Shown: in pieces, positions 44,501 through 56,642 of the stretch | Position numbering within the stretch: the stretch's first letter is position 1 | Layout: the number at the start of each line of letters is the position of its first letter | Assembly: GCF_017562075.2 (NCBI RefSeq) | Contig: NC_054085.1 | Span: 13,419,222 to 13,483,221, forward strand | Direction of reading: 5' to 3' | Length of the DNA: 64,000 nt | Origin: Anopheles merus | Taxonomy: Eukaryota > Arthropoda > Insecta > Diptera > Culicidae | The notes under the pieces: generated by a model | Told to the model about the DNA's origin: nothing | Databases searched by the model: none | What the model saw: only the letters and a program-made list of their open reading frames with translations | Program-made: the position numbers and the translations under genes

Positions 44501-47500
44501 GTGTGTGAATGTAGAAAGAAATAGGTACATTTCTTTCAACGTAACGATTCCGTTTCCCGTCGCCATTACGTTAAGGCGCAATTCTTTTCGTTTGGACAGT
44601 TAGTGCTGCCTAGGAGAAGCGAAAAAAAAACACCTTCACCCATGTCAGTGGGTGGTGCAAATGAGGGCTTGAATTATGCGCCATGGGGCGGGTAGTGTGT
44701 AGAATTTAATCATACTTACTGGAATCATTTTTCTTTCTTACCATTTTGATTGCATTTGCACTTTTTTCCCTGCACTCACCTGTGTGAAATACTTCATTGG
44801 CTTTTGGGTGCAGATTATTATTTTTCTTTCTTTTTTGTTGCCCCGAGACTGAATAAATTCACACCTTTAGAAGGAAGCGTTGCTCAAGATGACATGGAAG
44901 CTAGATTTGTGAGAGTAAAAATGATAAAGTTGCTCTAAATTTAATTGCGAAGAAATGATATTACTTCCGACTTGGAATGTCGTAGGAAAAGGTTGAAATA
45001 ACCTACCTGAGGAATACAAGGTACTTTTTTTGATGATACAGAGTAACTTTACAAACATTTTGTGTTCTGGAATAAAAGATAATATAAATGCTAAACTCAC
45101 GTATAGGCAACCTCTCCAATACTGAGGAAATTATTTAAACTCAACTTGCAGACTAATCTATCATTATGTGACGACCTACAGGATATGTAAGTTATGATGA
45201 GAGCATTCCAGCATAAATGTAATCTTGTCAAGCTATAACATGATGAGAGTAGTTCATTCAAATTCTGCTCAAAATCTATTCAAATTCTGCTCAGAATCTA
45301 TTCAAACCTCTGAAATGGAATTTGAAGTGCTTAAGCAAGAATTTAAATAGGAATAGCATAGCCTTTGAGAGAACATTAATCGTAATTGAATATGAGTGTC
45401 AGTAATAGCTTTGATATATTGTTGGAAGTATCAACACGTTATCTGATGTGTCACTGAGTGTTCTGACCTAAAGTTCAATGATTTTGGTTCCAGTAGATTG
45501 CTTTCAAACATCCTAAGATTTCAATATACATGTATTCAATATGAGGCTCATATTCTTGAAATGCTATGACACTAGGATTGATTCACTGGAGTTCACTGGA
45601 GGAATCAGTCATAACCCATGTGTTTGTTATACTTTATTTTCAGAATTAATCCTAAAAACTGCATCGTTCAGTTATAATAGTGCAATCAAATACCAATCGG
45701 AACAATGCAGTACTGATCAAACTGATGAATATTAATTAATCAGCCTTTACTGTGCAACATTCAATTCAATAAATTGTATACCACTTTACCTTCATGGCGC
45801 TGCGCTCAATAAACCATGATATTTAAATAAGTTAAAAACTCTAAACAACACCCGCTTGCTGTTCATCTCGCAATCCAATTACGGGTAATAAGTCAATTAG
45901 CAAACCATTTCACTATTTCGATCGCATAAATTTCAGTACTAGGACCTCTTCTACCACGCAATAGTATCCTCCTGCCTTGTGAGTGGTTTGGCAATAAATC
46001 CAATTGGACCCGGGGATCGGATTGGCCCCATCCAGCTGCGGTTTAACGGTTGGGCAGCTTCAATGCTTTTCCAGGGCAGCTGTCGAATGGTGCTACCGTT
46101 CGAAGGCCCACCGACAAAGTCTTGACGGAAAAGATAGTTTTGTGGAGGTTTTGGTTGCCATGGGAGGTGGCAAGCAGTGTTTTGGAGTTTTGCGAGATAT
46201 AGGGAATGGATTGAAGAGTGAGGTTGACCAAACGGTTGGTCAAATGGGAGAGAAAGATGTATTGTTTGTGCAGCTTTTGTGTGTGCTGCCTGCCTGTACC
46301 ACGGTAAATCTCAAACTCAACCGGCAGTGGTTGGCGCTTTACTGGGCACCAGAAGGTCAAAGGACGCTGTCACATTATAGGATGAAATGGGAACGATTTT
46401 GTTGACAAAAAATGTAACATTTCATTGCGCCGTTGATAAGCTTATAAAAATAATTTTTAAAATCCAAAATTAGTTACACCACATCATCGCTCACCTCCCC
46501 TTCGTTTGAGTTGATTTGTTTGATGTTCTGCCAACCAAACGGTGTATATCGTCCCCAAAACCATGCATGCTCAACCACCAGAGAGAGAAAAGGCTAAACT
46601 TTTCTCCACTCGATAGTGATTCCTTTCTCCTTGCTGCAGCCATCGTTTTTACCAAGCGCTCCCTCTAGGATTTTCGGCTATTGAAATGTAAATCCTCACT
46701 GGAGAAGCTACGATGTGATACCCTCGTGGGGACACGAAACGTCCATCCTTTAGGGGGGTGGGGTGGTGGTTTGACAAATCCACCAAAAATTCATCGTTTT
46801 GACCATCGTGCTCGTAGTACGGCTCCATTGTACTTCCGCAATTGCTGCAGCTTCAATCAGCGCTGTCCGCACAGTTTTACCTACTTTATCGTCCAAAAGA
46901 GAGCATTGGGAAAGGATTTATACACTCCTGCCCCCTCCAACATCCAACTCTGCATGCGGTGGACAAGTGATATAAATTAAATTTCCCAAACAATAAATTG
47001 TGAAATTTTCAATTAGAATTCGTACCCCCCCCCCCCCCCCCCATCAACCCGGACTGTGAACGGATGAGCAGCTGCGTCCGGCACACAAGGCCGTGTGGTC
47101 GGCAAGGATTGTGTGTGTGTTCATGTGTCCTTATCTCGAAGTAATTTTCTCAACCATCTCTAGACCAAACTTCTTACGACATGGGGATAGGGGAATGGAA
47201 ATGATACAACAGCGCGCATGTTGGGCCACATTGTCGCTACACAATGTGTCAATTGTTAATGGTGGCTGTTTTGCAGAAACCGATAGCAACGGCATGGAAC
47301 GAATTTGGGCAGCTATGTATAGGACATAAAAAAAGAAATAAACTTCGAACGGAGGATACAATTTTAAAATGAGCTAGACAAGTGTTTGTAAAACAGGAAA
47401 TCTGAAATGAGGACAACGGTTTGACGATGCTTTATCTATTGCAATTGGCAAATAGAAGGGAAATAGAGTAGAAAAAGTACTGGGGATTGTAGTGTGAAAA

Positions 47501-50044
47501 TCTGTAGAGGCTTAGTGCAATCGAGCGTTTATACGTTCAGGTTCAATTCTATAGCTACCCTCTACATCGAAAATGTTGTACGTACAGTACTGTTTGACAC
47601 AATTGAATGATAAATATACTGTTTTAAATCATATGTTAATATGAACCATTTGGCAAAGACTTCTTCAACTGATGTTACACTTGCAAATGTTGAAAAAAAA
47701 AATCGCTTCATCAAAATTCCCACAAAGCTTTGCTCACGACTGGCTGCTAATTATACGACAATTTACCCAACTTTTGTTAGCCCCGGGACCAGGAGCCGCT
47801 GGATTGTAAATGGCAATAGCACGCAAAGCATGGTCACACTTGTTACATTACACTGCTTGACGTGGTGCGAAAGTGCGCGACAATTTCTGTTCGCGTCAAC
47901 GGCACCGGCTGTGCCACGGCTGACCACAGTCCATTTGAATTTATATATTTTGTGGAGGTTATTAAATTTTGAGCAATTAATTATAATTTTTGAACTCACT
48001 GTCGAGTACCTCCGTTTCGCGCGAGAAGGGAGTGTGAATGGAAATGCGGCGTATGATAAATGATGCAGTACAAATTAAATGTTTTACATGTACAAGAAGT
48101 TCGTTTCACTTCTCTGACAGCAGAATAATACGATCGGAAGCGTATTCAAAACTTGAGTGTGTTAAACTTTCCACTAATCTAACTTTACACGAGCGCATAA
48201 CACATATCTTTCTCAACTTCGTTGTGAAGGAAGCGGGCAGGAACTGGTCCTGATTGTAATCAAACTTCTAACCCAGCCCAGCCACAAGCCTGGTCAACAG
48301 CAAAGGAATAAATTCGCGGTTTACTGTGGACGAACCTCATCTCAAGCTCCTGGTGGCATATGTTGAAACAACATACAGGTTTATTGGATTGCACTCTCAA
48401 AAGTGTCTCGCAGAGTTTCCATCACACACACACCTTGCTACCATGGAAGGAGTTTTTAAATTTATTTTTATTTTAGATGTTCACCACAGCCTAAAATCCG
48501 AACGGAGATCTCAAACTCTCCACTCGTATGCTTCGAAGAAGCAACGGTTGTTGCTATTGTCAGTTTTGCATTTTGATTACAGAAAAGATACTGCAATGCC
48601 TTTGTGCTGTATGATGTTCCTTCGTCCCCGGCGGAATTGAAGCGCATTTTGTGGAAGGACCATTGCTTAACTTACCTTCCATGAGGGTTTTCACCTTTGG
48701 CGCAATTTCGCCCCACCGGTTCTCGGTGCTGCAATCTGCCACAACTTTCGGCTGACACTGTCGGCGAAACAACTTGACACCAACCAATTTCACGCGAATG
48801 GTGGTCGTTTTTCTTTTCGCCCGAGTTCACTTCCGATTCCGAGTGGCAGCAAACAGCAAGCGAAGCCTTTGCGATAATGCATGATGGTAGTCGGGACAAC
48901 GCGCGCGATCCTGAGGCTACTTCGAAGGCTAGCAAAGCCTATTATCGCAGGAGCCACACGTCGCTGTGGTCCTTCGCGATGGGATACTCTGAAAATAGGG
49001 AGAAAAAAAACGAGCAACAGGAGGCTATAAACTACATGAACTATCAAAAACGTCCCCAAGGGGAAAATTGGAGCCAGAAAAAAAGTGTGGCAAATCGTAC
49101 CTAGCTCCGTGCTTTAACAGGGCACGATCTAACCAGTGTGACAGTGTCCATTTTTTTTAGTGTAGTTAAAGTATAAAAAAGCCCTTCCTCGCTATCTCCC
49201 ATGCCGAGCACAAATTGGACTACCTCGCTGTGTAGAATTTTCTTTTTGCCTGTGTGCGGGGCTCCGGTACGCCATGCTGGTGTTGCTGGTGGTTTTGGAC
49301 CACCTCGTGTTCTCTGTTGTTGCTTTTTTCGCTTGTTATCCTTCAGCAGCAGCAGCGATTGGGACGCGTTTATATATTTTATATTTGACCGGTTGTTTCT
49401 TCTCCGAGAGACTACGTGATTTTTTTTTCGCTTTCCTACTGCTACCAGAGCGTGTCCAGGCGTTTTTGCAAAATTTATATCGTTTAGCAGCGTAAATAAA
49501 TCATGTCATTTTGCTGGTTGTTTTTTTTTTTTGATAAATTTCGATTCAAAGTTGGGGAATTTGGTTTTCTTTTTTGTGCTTTGGCGTGTCGAACTTTTCC
49601 TGTAGCGAGTTACAGCCGCTTGGTACAGCGTTTATTGGATGTTTATTGAGAGCCGACTGAAGTCAAAAGGTTAGCATCACGGTGGGAATGGTGTTCGTGA
49701 TGGGGGTGTTTGATGCATGTTTCAAAAGGCAATAAAATGATTTTTTTAACATTTATTTGAAGGGTTTGTACAGTGAGTCTGAAGGATTATGGATAAGAGA
49801 TTAGAAAAAAGTATATTGGGAACGTTTGTAGTGTTTTATACTAGATTTTCGCGCGTCTCTCTCACTAGCTATCTTAGCGCCCTCTAGCGGAATTACTGTG
49901 GAATCATACATTTAGAAGGAAAAAGTATTTTTTCACGGGACGTAACACATTTTACCACATTTCAGTTTTTCAGTTTCAGTTTAGGTTAGTTTATTAATCG
50001 ATGGACTATGAAGCCCTCTAGAGTCCAAATTTGTTTCCAATAGA
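41505..50044. other. 8.5-kb gene-free region
   Basis: I found no exon with family resemblance. The longest frames (43916-44299 plus and 46004-46405 plus) lack known motifs and codon-usage support. Present are simple repeats: a (CTG)n-type run near 42309-42326, a (GT)n run near 44487-44507 and an 18-base C run at 47025-47042. The region may be a long intron or regulatory domain of a gene beyond this window. Confidence 0.45.
47025..47042 (+). repeat. Poly-C tract (18 bases)
   Basis: Eighteen consecutive C. No further structure. Confidence 0.85.
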
Positions 50045-51655
50045 CATTAGGTAACGAACAGAACATTTATATATTGTTATTGTTGAACGTATTCCGAACA
50101 CTTAAAAGTGAAGTCAGTTCCGTTATCGTCATTCCGGGCTCATAAATATCGTCAGCTGAATTTAATAGACGGCGCATACAAAGAAGGGGGTTGCGGGAGC
50201 CAAATTTTGTTCGGGTTTCAGCGACTGCCAGCATTGGTCGGCGACGGAGTATTCTGGCAGGAACATAGAGGTGAATCCTTGAAAGCAGCTCGGGACAGTC
50301 GATGGTTCCGTTTAAGATTCCCGTGATAAATGCCAGTCTGGCGTGCTCAACACGTTCGGCGAGAGGCGGGATCCCAAGCAGCAAACACCTAGTTCTGTAG
50401 TCGAGACGACGCGTCCAATCACGAAGGGCGAAGCGCGTTGCCTTCCGTTGGATGGACTCTAGCCGCGCAACTGCCCAAGTAGATGCTGGCCACCAAACAA
50501 TGCTAGAATATTTCAGCAGTGGTCTGATAAGTGCGCAGTACAGTGTCTTGAAACACATAGGATCACGAAGCTCGCGCGTCATGTTTATGACCAAGCCAAG
50601 TAGCCGATTGGCACTAGCGACTACTTGGTCTATCTGTTCTTCAAAGGAGAGTTTAGCATCTACGAGGATTCCTAGATCCTTTACACAGTTCACTCTTTCG
50701 AGATTCTGACCATCAAGCGTATAATTAAACAGCGCTGGGGCACTTGAACGGCTGAATGAGATTATGGCGCATTTATCGATACAGACGCTTAGTGCGTTAC
50801 GCTTGCACCAGGGGACAAATTCAGTCAGAGTGGCTTGAAGTTGAAGATGGTCCTCGGGCTCACGGATTTCATAATAGATTTTAGCATCATCTGCGTAGAG
50901 TAGGCAACTATTATCCGTGCACAAGTCGTTTATGTAGAGCAGAAACAACAGAGGCCCCAGGTTGCTGCCCTGGGGTACGCCGAAAGAGGCACCGATAGAT
51001 CTAGATTGGTGGGAGCCCATTCTAACTGCATATGAACGACAACATAAATACGATTTCATCCACTTTACCAGGGCTGGAGATAATCCGAGTCTATCAAGTT
51101 TTGCCAGAAGAATGTTGTGGGACACACTGTCAAAAGCCGCCTTAATGTCCGTGTAAATGGCATCAACCTGCATACCATCATCAATGGACTTATAACAGCC
51201 GCTAACACATTGCATCAGATTTGTCGTAGTTGATCTCTTAGGCATTAATCCATGTTGGTTGGTGCTGATGTATTTGACGGCAGATCCTATTAATGGTTCA
51301 TAGATGAGGAGCTCGAACACTGTGGCGCAGGCAGCTAAAGAGGTAATACCTCGATAGTTCACTGCTTCGTTTTTGCTGCCCTTTTTGTGGATGGGTGTTA
51401 GCCATGAGACCTTCCACAGTGATGGAAAGGTTCCTGTGCGCAGAGATTCGTTCAAAATATTAGTTAAAACAGGAGCTACCGATATGGTAGAATGCTTGAG
51501 AATTGTCGCTGGAATACCATCTGGCCCCTCGGAGTATGACGACTTGAGACACTCGATTTTTTGGGTAACCAGGGTCTCGGTGACGATAGGTAGCGTGACA
51601 TGAATTGCATCTGCCGGAGTGTTCACGAGTGCGGAAGCAACAGCAAATTGACTTT
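50045..51655 (-). mobile_element. 5'-truncated non-LTR retrotransposon
   Basis: The 3' end on the minus strand finishes in CAACAATAACAATA, an AACAAT-type tail seen in several non-LTR clades. The 5' end is cut inside ORF2 and abuts a short TTTTGGCTTTATT repeat (51650-51690). I found no clear target duplication. The clade (jockey/CR1/I group) is not resolved. Confidence 0.82.
50067..51626 (-). CDS. Reverse transcriptase ORF of a non-LTR retrotransposon (N-terminus missing)
   Basis: This is a 519-residue open frame read from codon GTG at 51626; the frame is open a few codons further upstream, so the true start is lost. RT motifs are in order: EGPDGIPATIL near 33, YRGITSL near 91, TDIKAAFDSV near 159, ASFGVPQGSNLGPLLF near 213 and YADDAKIY near 244. 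These are followed by thumb motifs (KDLGILVD, SSIVWWP, LESIQRKATRFAL) and a C-terminus with YVPARILRRRPML. The apurinic endonuclease domain and ORF1 are missing, so it cannot move alone. The complete absence of stops over 1.56 kb indicates recent insertion. Confidence 0.92.
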   Translation of the reverse strand: MNTPADAIHVTLPIVTETLVTQKIECLKSSYSEGPDGIPATILKHSTISVAPVLTNILNESLRTGTFPSLWKVSWLTPIHKKGSKNEAVNYRGITSLAACATVFELLIYEPLIGSAVKYISTNQHGLMPKRSTTTNLMQCVSGCYKSIDDGMQVDAIYTDIKAAFDSVSHNILLAKLDRLGLSPALVKWMKSYLCCRSYAVRMGSHQSRSIGASFGVPQGSNLGPLLFLLYINDLCTDNSCLLYADDAKIYYEIREPEDHLQLQATLTEFVPWCKRNALSVCIDKCAIISFSRSSAPALFNYTLDGQNLERVNCVKDLGILVDAKLSFEEQIDQVVASANRLLGLVINMTRELRDPMCFKTLYCALIRPLLKYSSIVWWPASTWAVARLESIQRKATRFALRDWTRRLDYRTRCLLLGIPPLAERVEHARLAFITGILNGTIDCPELLSRIHLYVPARILRRRPMLAVAETRTKFGSRNPLLCMRRLLNSADDIYEPGMTITELTSLLSVRNTFNNNNI

Positions 51656-51692
51656 ATTTTGGCTTTATTTTGGCTTTATTTTGAGTGAATTT
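51646..51692. repeat. Short tandem repeat GGCTTTATTTT
   Basis: Three near-copies of an 11-bp TTTGGCTTTAT-type unit sit at the broken 5' end of the retrotransposon. Confidence 0.7.
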
Positions 51693-51792
51693 ATTGTATA
51701 GGAAGATAAATGATATCAGTGTATAAAAATAATAGTCTTGTAAGTATATTAGTCACTATTGCGGTATTTTAGTACATAGTGACGAGCACTTT

Positions 51793-51940
51793 CTGGCTGA
51801 TTAGATGGCCTCAGTTTTATGCTGAATGTCAATTTTTTACAAAACTCTGCTATCGGGAATAACTTCCTGGCTGATTAGATGGCCTCAGTTCTATGCTGAA
51901 TGTAATTTTTTTACAAAACTCTGCTATCGGGAATGGTTTA
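51793..51940. repeat. 74-bp tandem duplication
   Basis: CTGGCTGATTAGATGGCCTC and the following sequence through CTCTGCTATCGGGAAT repeat at a 74-bp spacing with three or four differences. There is no coding content. Confidence 0.85.
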
Positions 51941-52074
51941 TTGACAAACATGGTATCGGAATCAGTTATTGGATTTGTTTGGGACAGGAAATGTTTCTAC
52001 CGGAGCACAATTAAAAAGCGAGTAGTTCCATGAATGATTTGGATCCTTTGTATATTAGTGCCACGTACAGTGCG

Positions 52075-52490
52075 GGGTCAGAATAATTTCCCGAATCGGT
52101 ATGTTCGGTTCAGAATCATTTTCAGGTCGAATCAGTTCTAAATGCGGTTTCAATTCAACACATATGTCAGGACTGTTCGAAGTTCAGAACTTGTTCCAGG
52201 TCCGGTATGGTTTCAAGATCAGCTTAGATTCTTGAAAAGGTGTGAATTCCGGATCAGTTCCAAGATTAGTATGGCTTTAGGACCAGGTCCAGGTACGGTA
52301 TGGGTTCAATGTCAGTTTCAAAGCCTGTATATTTACAGGAACAGATACTCGGACAGGTATGCATTGCGGATCAGTTCCAGGAATGAGATGGAATCAGTTC
52401 TGGGAGCGATATGGATTCGGGATCAGTTTCTGGATCGGTAGGGGTTAAGGATAAGATCCAGTACGGGAAGTATGAGATTATGATCAATTC
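52075..52490. repeat. Degenerate minisatellite
   Basis: Words such as GATCAGTTCCAGG and GGTATGGNTTC recur irregularly about every 25-35 bp. This is a decayed tandem array without coding content. Confidence 0.6.
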
Positions 52491-52752
52491 AAACCTTTGC
52501 TCGCACCCTGGAGATATTTTAAACCTAAATCATTATTTTTCCAAGTCCTTAGACAGGGCTAAGTTATCTAGAGTGTAAAAATCATCTAATATAAGGTTAC
52601 CTACGTTAACATTCACTAAGGCAGTTCGACGAAGATAATGACCTTATCGTTTGAATTTTTAAAATTTCGATCAAAACCTCCCATCAATTTCACCTACTCA
52701 AATCACAGAACTCATTCCACAGCAGCACTACACCCTGCCGTCCTGCACAAAG

Positions 52753-54339
52753 TTACTCTTGCTCCTGCAACGGTTCCACCTGCAAGTACACCTCCCCGGC
52801 CGACTGCAGCGTGACCGCATCCTTCGCAAACACCAGCGGTATCGGTGTCCTCGGGCCCGGCCGCACCCGAAAGTTGGCCAGCACCGTCGCCAAACCGATG
52901 CGCGATTGCAGCACGCCCAGCCGCTGGCCGATGCAAATTCTCGGCCCCTCACCGAACGGCAAAAACGCACTGAAGTGTCGCTCTGCTACCCGGTCCGGCG
53001 CAAAGCGGTCCGGATCGAACCGGTCCGGGTCGGGATAGTAGCGCTCGTCGCGCTGGATCGCATACACCGGCAGATGGATTCGCATTTTCGCCGGCAGTAT
53101 CACATCACTGTCCGGTATGCGGTACGGTTTGGAGGTAAGCCGAGGTAGCAGCGGCAGTGGTGGATACTTGCGCAGTGTTTCTACAAAAGCCAACAAGCTC
53201 AGATTAATTTATAGAAAGAAGTTCTCACAGCGGGTGTAACACTCACCATTTATGCAACGGTCGAGATATTCCATCTCGCCGAGCGCTTCGTACGTTAGGC
53301 CGCCATGCTTGCGCAGCGCTTCCCGCACGCACACGCGCGCCCGCTCCTGACAGTGCTCGTTCAGGGCCAGCTCGTACAGACAGAAGGTCACATTGGAGGA
53401 GGACGTTTCGTACCCGGCCAGAAAGAACCCGAACGCTTGCGCCATCAGCTCGTCCATCGAGAGGGCGCTACCGTTCGAGGCCGCACGCAGCTGCAGCATC
53501 ATGTCAATTAGATCGTTGCGCTTGGGCGTGGCTGCGGCGCCGGCGGTGCCAGTGTCGCTGCTCTCGCGCATCGCCACCGTGCGGCGCATCATCCCGGTGA
53601 AGAACTCAATCACCTCGTCGTGGTTCACTTTGAGCCCGAGCAGATGGCCCAACGCCGGGTAGAGACGCAGCAAGCTGCTCACCACCTGCGAGTGGCGTGG
53701 CTTATCGAACACCAGCTCACCCGTCCGACGGAACGCACTGTCCGGCTCGTGAAAGCTGTTACACTCAATGCCGAACGCACACCCGCCAATGTTATCGATC
53801 ATCATGCGCGCACAGCAATCCTTCATATCCAGCTCCGCCTTACCATCGACTTCCGTCCGGAGAAAGTGGGCAAAGTTGTCGGCCACCTGCCGCAGGATGG
53901 GAAACATCGCCCGGATCCGCCCGGTCGCAAAGGCGGGCGACAGTTTCGACCGGATGCTCTTCCACTTGGCACCCTCGAGACAGAACAGATGGCAGGACAG
54001 GGCATCGACACGCTCGTTATGGTACACACCGTGATCGGTAAAGTGGGCAAAGTCTTTGATCAGCACCGACTTGATCAGGTCCAGATCGGTGATCATCAGG
54101 GTGGGCTGTAGCATGATCGACAGGCCGCAGAACCGTTCCCGCCGGTCCACCTGGCGGTACAGCTCGTTCGACACGTCCGCGACGGATTGTCGGCGCAGCC
54201 CCTCAAAGTTCCCCAGCAGAAAGTGGCCCGGTATGGTCGGTACATTGCGTGCCGGCCAATAGTTGCGCCGTCGCCGTATCCAAAGCACCAGCAAACACAC
54301 CACACTGACGCACAGATACAACGCGATCGGTAGGGCCAT
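52753..54339 (-). CDS. Cytochrome P450, CYP6-like (clan 3)
   Basis: Exons 54339-53247 and 53180-52753 encode 506 residues, with a 66-bp phase-1 intron splitting the codon before ETLR. The N-terminus is a membrane anchor (LPIALYLCVSVVCLLVLWI), then basic residues and the Pro hinge. Diagnostic motifs: WKSIRSKLSPAF (helix C), FFLAGYETSS (helix I oxygen-binding site), ETLRKYPP (ExxR of helix K), PDPDRFDPDRF and FGEGPRICIG with the heme-ligand Cys. Helix K-helix L spacing and length match CYP6/CYP9 enzymes of the endoplasmic reticulum, which oxidise xenobiotics or endogenous lipids. The start at MALPI was chosen because the longer frame to 54507 adds a hydrophilic leader not found in microsomal P450s. 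The subfamily is not assigned. Confidence 0.94.
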
Positions 54340-54586
54340 TGCGGAACGGGTAGTAGCTTTAGCTTGCACTGCTGCCGTGACGCGTGGTCGTCGGCGTACT
54401 GCAGTTGGCAAGGGTTGCAGTTGCACGGTTGGCGTTGGCGAACAAAGTGCATTGTGTGGTGCATGCGAAACCGGTTCGTTTTGTGCAAGGGCGTCGAAAA
54501 GGGTCAACGGGTGCAGAACGATTATGATGGACGGTTCCAGCCAGATAACGGGGGTGTGTGAGTGTGTGATTGTGGAGGCACGCGTA

Positions 54587-56640
54587 AGGGAACTGGGGGT
54601 AGTTTCGACACCTTAAGGTTTTCCCCTGATTGCAATACTTTGTAAACTTACTAGTAAACATCGAAAAAGCTATTTTAATTCATTATGTACCATCTTACGA
54701 GAAACTACGGTTCCTGGATTGATTTTGATAACATTTTGATAAAAATAAAGAAGTGTGTTTTTGGTGGAATCACGACTGCAGTGCGGGTAAGATCGACACC
54801 TTGTGGGGTGATTACGACACTTTGGCTATAACTTTAAAATAACAAACTCTGATGGCCGGTTGGTTTTCATTTAAGTTCAACAAAGTATTTGGTACCAATT
54901 GTTTGAAAAATCAACACAAAACATTATTGAAATATGCGAATGAAATGAAGTTACAAGTAAGATATAAAAAAAAGATCAAAAGCCATAACAATATTAATTT
55001 TTATAAGCCTTAACCATATACAGCGCCTACCTCAACTATATGGACAGTCGTTTTTCGCGATTTGCGGAAAATCCATAAGAGATAGATAAAAACAAAGAAT
55101 GTATGAGTTGTGCAGAATATTATTTCACATTTTCGTATACTTTTTTTTAAATTTTAACACGTTTTTACATGACTTATGACAAAAAAAATGTATGGTCGTA
55201 CCATAACTATAAAGACACTTCGAAAAACAGAATTTATGTGCTAATTAACGCATTTAAAAATTGTTCAAAAATTATAATAACATATTCTAGAGAGGTTTTG
55301 AAGAAATATATTTTTGAACGATTTTTAAAAAGTGTTTTTTTTATAACTCATTTTAAGGTTTTATATGTTTTGTAAGAGCAATTATCAAAATATATATTTT
55401 TTTAAATATCAAAAAATATTTAAACTACCTAACGAATTCACGACTAAATCTACAAGCAGACGGCTACCGGCGGCTTTGTAGCGGTTTAAGAGAATATCGA
55501 TGATGAAGTGGGTGGTGGGAGGAAAAAAATATCAGACTAGGATTACATTCCTTAACTATGTATGTAACAGCAGCAAATATTTAGATTCTACTAAAAAATC
55601 GTTGTTGAGCTTTTTGTGTCGCTTTTGTTTGATCGGATTAATGGATCGTTGTTCACAAAATTGACAAGGTTCTGATGGCAATTTAAAAATAATTTTTGAA
55701 AATCTTTTTACATACTTTGGTTTGCATTTTCAAAACAATCATTACAGACGAAAACAATTTTTTTGTGAAATTTTTTGATATTTAAAAAATATATTTTGAT
55801 ATATATTTTTATAAAACTTATAAAACCTTAAAATAAGTTATAAAAACACTTTGAAAAAAAAATTACGAAAATGTGAAATAGTATTTCTGATGTATGATGA
55901 TGTGAGATAGATTTGATCTATCTCTTATGGATTTTCCGCAAATCGCGAAAAATGACTGTCCATATAGTTGTGGTAGGCGCAGTATTAAGTACACGTTTGA
56001 GTTCGAGTTTGACAAACGTTATACGAGGGAATACTAGTTAAATTCTATACTAATAACCTCCTTGGTTAGTTGATATCGCGAGTTTTAAAGCTTCTAAGGT
56101 ATTTTTAATTGCGTGTTTGCTCAGCTTGATTATTACGTTTGCCGTACATAGTTACGGGACATCTGTAGAAAATATAAGCACTTTCCAATTAATATATAAA
56201 AAAAGTTAACATGTTGCAAATAAGCATTACACTACTACCGAGTATGGTGTCGATTTTACCCACATTAGCCACACAAGTTTTAGTGACTTTTTATACTATA
56301 TAATTTAATATAAAAATTACGCCCTTTGATACAGAACTAATCAAGAGTATTTATAAAACAATACTATTAACACGGAAACAGTAATTTTGTTGAGTAAACG
56401 CCACAATTCCTTAAGTTCGAGCAGAAAAAATTTACATCGGCTGTTTATCAGAACCACTATGTGTTTATTTTGTTGTTTTTCGACAATTGACAGGTTTTTG
56501 ATCAGCGAAATGTGACTCAAATGTTCGAAACAGCTGACATACATAACGTGTACCAATTTTTTTCTTCAAAAAATAATATAAATACTAAAACGGCATGGTG
56601 TCGAACTTACCAACAGTGTCGAACCAACCCTGACTTCCCC
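54587..56640. mobile_element. TA-flanked foldback element carrying a nested MITE
   Basis: The ends AGGGAACTGGGGGTAGTTTC and, inverted, GGGGAAGTCAGGGTTGGTTC both lead into CGACAC and are bordered by TA (54585-54586 and 56641-56642). Internal inverted words GGGTAAGATCGACACC and GGGTAAAATCGACACC lie near 54785 and 56240. Removing the 962-bp insertion leaves about 1.09 kb. The left end lies about 250 bp upstream of the P450 start. Confidence 0.7.
55021..55982. mobile_element. 962-bp foldback MITE with about 70-bp inverted ends
   Basis: The left end CAGCGCCTACCTCAACTATA matches the inverted right end CTGCGCCTACCACAACTATA and the match continues for some 70 bp with few changes. TA lies outside both ends (55019-55020 and 55983-55984). 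The AT-rich interior includes a segment at about 55225-55500 that recurs at 59146-59421. Confidence 0.85.
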
Positions 56641-56642
56641 TA

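Noticed and set aside
46004..46405. 133-residue frame
   Set aside because: No recognised domain; an overlapping antisense frame of similar length exists, which is typical of chance.
53620..54111. 163-residue plus-strand frame
   Set aside because: Antisense to the P450 exon and explained by its GC-rich codons.
54340..54507. Longer N-terminus for the P450
   Set aside because: It would place a hydrophilic leader before the membrane anchor, unlike microsomal P450s; MALPI is the natural start.
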